From positions 1 through 64,000 of the forward strand of contig CAZWOU010000002.1 in NCBI GenBank assembly GCA_964635375.1: DNA of 64,000 nucleotides, in the 5' to 3' direction. Numbering within the stretch: the first letter of the stretch is position 1; every line of letters starts with the position of its first letter. Under the pieces are notes generated by a model. The model did no database searches. It was not told the origin of the DNA and was given only the letters and a program-made list of their open reading frames with translations. Both the position numbers and the translations under genes were made by a program. Of this stretch, positions 61,601-64,000 are shown in pieces. The DNA is from CAZMNY01 sp964635375. Its GTDB lineage: Bacteria > Planctomycetota > Planctomycetia > Pirellulales > Pirellulaceae.

Positions 61601-62171
61601 AAAGGTGCCGATGCATTTCGTCCGCCGGGCCCAGTTGCATTCGGACGAACGAGTTGACGGGCTAGTGAAAAAAATATGGGGTGACATCCAAGGCGCCGCG
61701 ACGGCGGAAATGAAGGATTCGCTTCGTCACTACACTGAGGTGATCGGCATCGGCTCGGGCAACCCGTACAACGGAAAGATCCTCTTCAACGATTCGTGCG
61801 GAAAGTGCCACGTGTTGTTTACTCAAGGAGGGAAGATCGGCCCCGACCTGACCGCCTTCAAACGCGACGATCTTCGCCGGATGCTCGTCAACGTGCTCGA
61901 CCCCAGCATCGAGATTCGCGAAGGATACGAGAACCACGCCGTGCTGACCGCCGACGGTCGCGCGCTCAGCGGGTTCATCGAGGACCAGGACGCTCAAGTG
62001 CTGGTCCTCAAGGCGGCCGACGGGCAACGCACCGTGATCAAGCGAGACGAGATCGAAGAGACCCGCGCGCTGCCGACGTCCGTCATGCCCGAAGGTCTGC
62101 TCAAGCAACTCTCCAACCAACAGATCCGCGACCTGTTCGCCTATCTACGTGCGACGCAACCACTGCCCTAA
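58683..62171 (+). CDS. PVC-type haem-binding dehydrogenase-like protein with HEAT repeats and cytochrome c
   Basis: This 1162-residue exported protein has a signal peptide (MPFSFKLDSFAALLFFALAS). An N-terminal jelly-roll segment follows (VTVPTVWKRPPGEIEGAGRG, ARQYYLNGKLLGQSGNFPPT), similar to the sugar-binding domain of GH2 enzymes. A six-bladed propeller comes next: LAIAEPHVRQPLSIKWDEKG, SHSIANSLRWGPDGWLYAAQ and VDIQVGPDGAMYVVDLYEQR. HEAT-like repeats fill about 600-1000. A cytochrome c segment with CGKCH closes it, then TFRRDDLRRMLVNVLDPS-like and RTVIKRDEIEETRALPTSVM stretches (TIGR02603 type). It is probably a periplasmic redox enzyme acting on a carbohydrate; substrate unknown. Confidence 0.92.
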   Translation: MPFSFKLDSFAALLFFALASNFAVADGDWKKVTVPTVWKRPPGEIEGAGRGFAWYRCQVNIPSHWLGREVTAIAESADDARQYYLNGKLLGQSGNFPPTYRSGLGETIRLRVTRDQIKAGLNVFAIRCCQQAARVNFNVAAPAIVSADQGIRMRGDWEFQPGDLSVKSVAEADYGLKPFAKLEAAQALEKTFKKLENDEGALAPAEALARMKVPSDLAADLAIAEPHVRQPLSIKWDEKGRLWVMQYLQYPTPAGIKMVSRDKYLRTVYDKMPPAPPNHFRGADKITIHEDTDGDGQFDSHKTFVDGLSLASSFAIGRGGLFVLNPPYLLFYPDKDKNDKPDGDPQVLLQGFGIEDSHSIANSLRWGPDGWLYAAQGSTVTGAIRKPSQKPEEAVHSMGQLIWRYHPETAKYEIFAEGGGNAFGVEVDAKGRIYSGHNGGDTRGFHYVQGGYFRKGFGKHGPLSNPFAYGYFANMAHHEVARFTHTFVIYDGGSLPSSYVGRLFGVAPLQGHVVTSDVALDRSSFKTKDIGHVLTTDDKWFRPVDIQVGPDGAMYVVDLYEQRIDHSSHYQGRVHRDSGRIYRIRAKNAAAGMKPFDLAKLSTRQLVDQLSSGNKWRRQTALRLLGDRKDLSAVQLLRKQLAEQTGQQAIETLWALYQCGGFDKAAAEENLEHADPYVRLWCVRLLAEQKSVSPELSRHLAELAYREPHVEVRSQLACSARRLPPSQGLPIVASLLQRSEDAGDIHIPLLLWWAIESNVNLDGEAVLSLLSKKESWDLPMVREHILERLMRRLSSTGSRRDFLLAAKLLDAAPSSDHASRVVKGFEKAFEGRAVVGLPDTLTAALAKAGGGSLSLQLRQGDAAAWKKAASLIGDEKQKSGQRVELIEVVGQTKIPGGRDVLLKLLKSRNESVRQASLYALQNYSDREIGARVTEVLPAFSKDTFEAGLALLSSRPEWSLELLSQIDGGKLLKEKVPMHFVRRAQLHSDERVDGLVKKIWGDIQGAATAEMKDSLRHYTEVIGIGSGNPYNGKILFNDSCGKCHVLFTQGGKIGPDLTAFKRDDLRRMLVNVLDPSIEIREGYENHAVLTADGRALSGFIEDQDAQVLVLKAADGQRTVIKRDEIEETRALPTSVMPEGLLKQLSNQQIRDLFAYLRATQPLP

Positions 62172-62296
62172 CTAAGCGATGCCTGGAAAGGAACTCGCAA
62201 GCAGGCTGCAATCCGTGCTGATTGAGAAATTGCAGCCTTACCGCAAGCACACGGCAGAGGTTCTTGACTCAGTAAGCCACGGTCGTATAGCCGTCG

Positions 62297-62835
62297 TCAA
62301 AAGCTCTCTTTGGAATTCTGCTCCGCCTGAGTGTTTTCGAGTTGGCGTTCGACCCAACGCAAGACTCGACCAGGTGTGGGAAAGAGAGTGAGGAGGGCGC
62401 ATATCATCAGCACCGCGACGCCAAATGCTACGGCGCTGTGTTGAGTGTGAAATGTGATGACGCCCATGATCCCCGGGCCTTCTAGGAGAGCTGCGGCGAC
62501 GATCGTGTTGAGCTGATAGATCTGGCCGAACTGAAACGTGGCCTTCTCCAACGGCGAGTCGGGGGCAACTTGCTGGGCCGAGTTTGCCCCGATTATCCTT
62601 GGAATGATGTTGGCCATCACGACGCCGCCGAGCGCCAAAGCGATGCACATCAGGGGCCGAGTGGCTGGTTTGCGATGTTGCCAAAATCGGGCGGTCCCCC
62701 CAGGGCGACGCTGACAGCCAGAAAGGCCGCCACGCCGCTCACCATGGCGAACATGATCAAGCCAACCGTCATGATCATCGGTGCTAACAGCTGCCTCAGT
62801 TTTTCTTCCCGCTCCATCTGCGTTTCCTCTCTCAA
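62297..62835 (-). pseudogene. Membrane protein gene split by a frameshift
   Basis: Two minus-strand frames meet at TGATG: 62835-62650 (61 aa, MREETQMEREEKLRQLLAPM plus a helix MFAMVSGVAAFLAVSVALGG) and 62650-62297 (117 aa, MCIALALGGVVMANIIPRII, LNTIVAAALLEGPGIMGVIT). Read with one extra C in the CCCC run before the TGA, or with a -1 slip there, the joined frame gives ...QPLGPLMCIALALGG..., a continuous protein of about 178 residues with four helices. It could be an assembly error, a recent break, a coupled pair of genes or a programmed slip. Confidence 0.65.
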
Positions 62836-62968
62836 TGGCCGCCTTGGCGGAGCTTGATCTGGTTCATTATACTGATCAGGCGACGCCAGCGTGCAGGCCC
62901 AGTGCGATTGGCCCAGTGAAATCGACCCCGCCCAGCCTACGTTGTTTCACACCGGAAGCACTGACCAA

Positions 62969-63412
62969 ATGAAACGCTCGCAAGTACTCGCCTTGATTTG
63001 GGCCCTGGCCGTTTTGGGCCCGCTGATGAATCTGGTTGGTGTGATTGGATTTCAAGTCAACGACAATTATTGGCTCGTCGCACTCACCAGCCCGCGTGAT
63101 GTTTTCGAGGTTGTCGGGGGGATTTTTGCCGCCTTTGTTATGCCTGCTGCACCCTTCATCATTCTCGGCGCCTTGGGCATGCAGACTCAACTAGATGGGT
63201 CGCCATCGTTTGGGACAGGCGGCATCACGGGGAGCATGATCGCTTCGATATTTGCGATGCATGGCGGTTGGCTCCTGTTGTGGATCGCATTCCTGCTGGT
63301 CGGCGACGGCGGGGCGTCTTTGGGATACTGGGGCTTCATCTGTTCGTTTCCTCTCTTCGTACCTCTTGCCATGCTAGCTGGTTGGAGTTTCGGCGCCCGT
63401 TGGGACACGTGA
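62969..63412 (+). CDS. Four-helix membrane protein of unknown function
   Basis: From ATG 62969 (147 aa) the protein has helices at LALIWALAVLGPLMNLVGVI, VFEVVGGIFAAFVMPAAPFI, GGWLLLWIAFLLVGDGG and ICSFPLFVPLAMLAGWSFGA, with short polar loops. It is divergent from the frameshifted membrane gene, and both may share one promoter region. No family recognised. The frame opens earlier at 62891 but those residues are hydrophilic and poorly supported. Confidence 0.65.
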   Translation: MKRSQVLALIWALAVLGPLMNLVGVIGFQVNDNYWLVALTSPRDVFEVVGGIFAAFVMPAAPFIILGALGMQTQLDGSPSFGTGGITGSMIASIFAMHGGWLLLWIAFLLVGDGGASLGYWGFICSFPLFVPLAMLAGWSFGARWDT

Positions 63413-63456
63413 CTTGGGTCTATTCGCCTTTGATATGTCTACCTTGAGGTAACTTA

Positions 63457-64000
63457 ATGATTCGATTGGTACGCGCTTGCCTAGTTTCCGTCTCGTTTGG
63501 CGTGGGCCTGTGTTCGGCGACCCAGTGTTGCGGCGCCCACTTGGCGATGGGATTTCGAGTTGGCGAAGTCAGGCAATCTTCCGTACTGATTTGGTCGCGA
63601 GTGACCGCGACGGCCGAGCGGAACTGGAATGGGCATCGCGATCCAAAGAAGCGAGAGCCTCGGGTTGCCGAGTACACGCCGTCGCCGATTGCCGTGGCCG
63701 CTCGACAGGGCAACGTGGAGGGCGCGCCGGGCGAGATTCGCGTCACCTATAGCGAGCGCGCCGACATGGTCGATGCGCGGGCGACTGAGTGGATCCGCGT
63801 GGGGCCGCACAACGATTTTGTCTTCAAGCAGACGATTCGAGGACTCAGTCCTGGCACGCAGTATTTCGTGCGAGTTGATGCGAGGGACAACGGGGATTCA
63901 CCCATATCCGCATCGACGAAGGGGCGCTTCGTTACGGCCCAGCGTGCGGATTCGTGGCAGCGCGTCAAGTTTTCTGTTGTCACGGGCCAGTCCTATTGGG
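63457..64000 (+). CDS. PhoD-like alkaline phosphatase/phosphodiesterase, 3' end outside window
   Basis: The frame from ATG 63457 (GAGGT 7 bp upstream) runs to the window end without a stop. It has a signal-like start (MIRLVRACLVSVSFGVGLCS) followed by GFRVGEVRQSSVLIWSRVTA, VRVDARDNGDSPISASTKGR and FSVVTGQSYW. These fit the N-terminal Fn3-like domain of PhoD phosphatases and the beginning of the metallophosphatase domain (usually VVTGQDYW). The catalytic residues lie beyond the window. Confidence 0.8.
   Translation, partial: MIRLVRACLVSVSFGVGLCSATQCCGAHLAMGFRVGEVRQSSVLIWSRVTATAERNWNGHRDPKKREPRVAEYTPSPIAVAARQGNVEGAPGEIRVTYSERADMVDARATEWIRVGPHNDFVFKQTIRGLSPGTQYFVRVDARDNGDSPISASTKGRFVTAQRADSWQRVKFSVVTGQSYW

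Noticed and set aside
62179..62391. Plus-strand ORF of 70 codons after the PVC-type cytochrome gene
   Set aside because: It overlaps the coding end of the opposite membrane gene, has no ribosome site and shows no family motif.

Overview
The window is a stretch of chromosome from a planctomycete, most likely of the Pirellula/Blastopirellula group. The evidence is a set of lineage-typical families: PSCyt1/DUF1549/DUF1553 cytochromes, PPC-domain and DUF1080 proteins, a PVC-type haem-binding dehydrogenase-like protein, and bacterial tetrahydromethanopterin-type C1 genes. All assignments come from reading motifs by eye. No database search was run. Two 100-N blocks (49430-49529 and 58405-58504) are assembly gaps.

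Layout. 1-6.1 kb: the 3' part of a large membrane-anchored protein, a TadE/TadG-like pseudopilin trio on the minus strand, and two tandem small ORFs. 6.2-12.2 kb: an alpha/beta hydrolase, a GntP-type permease, transketolase and a DUF1080 protein; a palindromic repeat element lies between permease and transketolase. 12.3-26.4 kb: the most distinctive region, a C1/pterin-metal island. It holds a tungsten-type aldehyde ferredoxin oxidoreductase, a YceH protein, a MoaD-like sulfur carrier, FwdD-like and FwdB-like subunits, an HD-GYP protein, a DinB protein, an FwdA-like subunit, MobA, an FwdC-like subunit, a MoeA-periplasmic-binding-protein fusion and a second MoeA. 26.4-34.1 kb: a 29-aa membrane sORF, a short Hsp70, a degenerate receiver protein, a large anchored protein of unknown function and a PPC-domain secreted protein. 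34.2-38.5 kb: DUF1549/DUF1553 and cytochrome-WD40 proteins. 38.8-40.5 kb: two tandem purine nucleoside phosphorylases. 40.5-43.1 kb: a response regulator and an MscS channel. 43.2-47.1 kb: an apparent nitrosative-stress module (Rrf2 regulator, mono-haem cytochrome, hybrid cluster protein, divergent protoglobin) with a strong palindrome between the divergent genes. 47.2-49.2 kb: two D-2-hydroxyacid dehydrogenases. 49.5-58.4 kb: an FHA-GAF-SpoIIE phosphatase, a VWA protein, a methyltransferase, an FHA protein, VOC and ClbS-like proteins and small unknowns. 58.7-64 kb: the PVC-type cytochrome protein, a frameshifted membrane gene, a four-helix membrane protein and the start of a PhoD-like phosphatase.

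How the genes fit together. The island pairs all four core subunit types of formylmethanofuran dehydrogenase (A, B, C, D) with genes for building a Mo/W bis-pterin cofactor. The B subunit keeps the cysteines that hold a 4Fe-4S cluster and the metal in the archaeal enzyme. To my knowledge the methylotroph formyltransferase/hydrolase complex has lost these, so this complex may be redox-active. The hcp-protoglobin locus looks like a regulated NO response. The other notable points are a tandem nucleoside phosphorylase pair with a specificity-changing N-to-D difference, a dehydrogenase that seems to lack a standard start codon, and several unrelated intergenic tandem repeats that share a 13-bp period.
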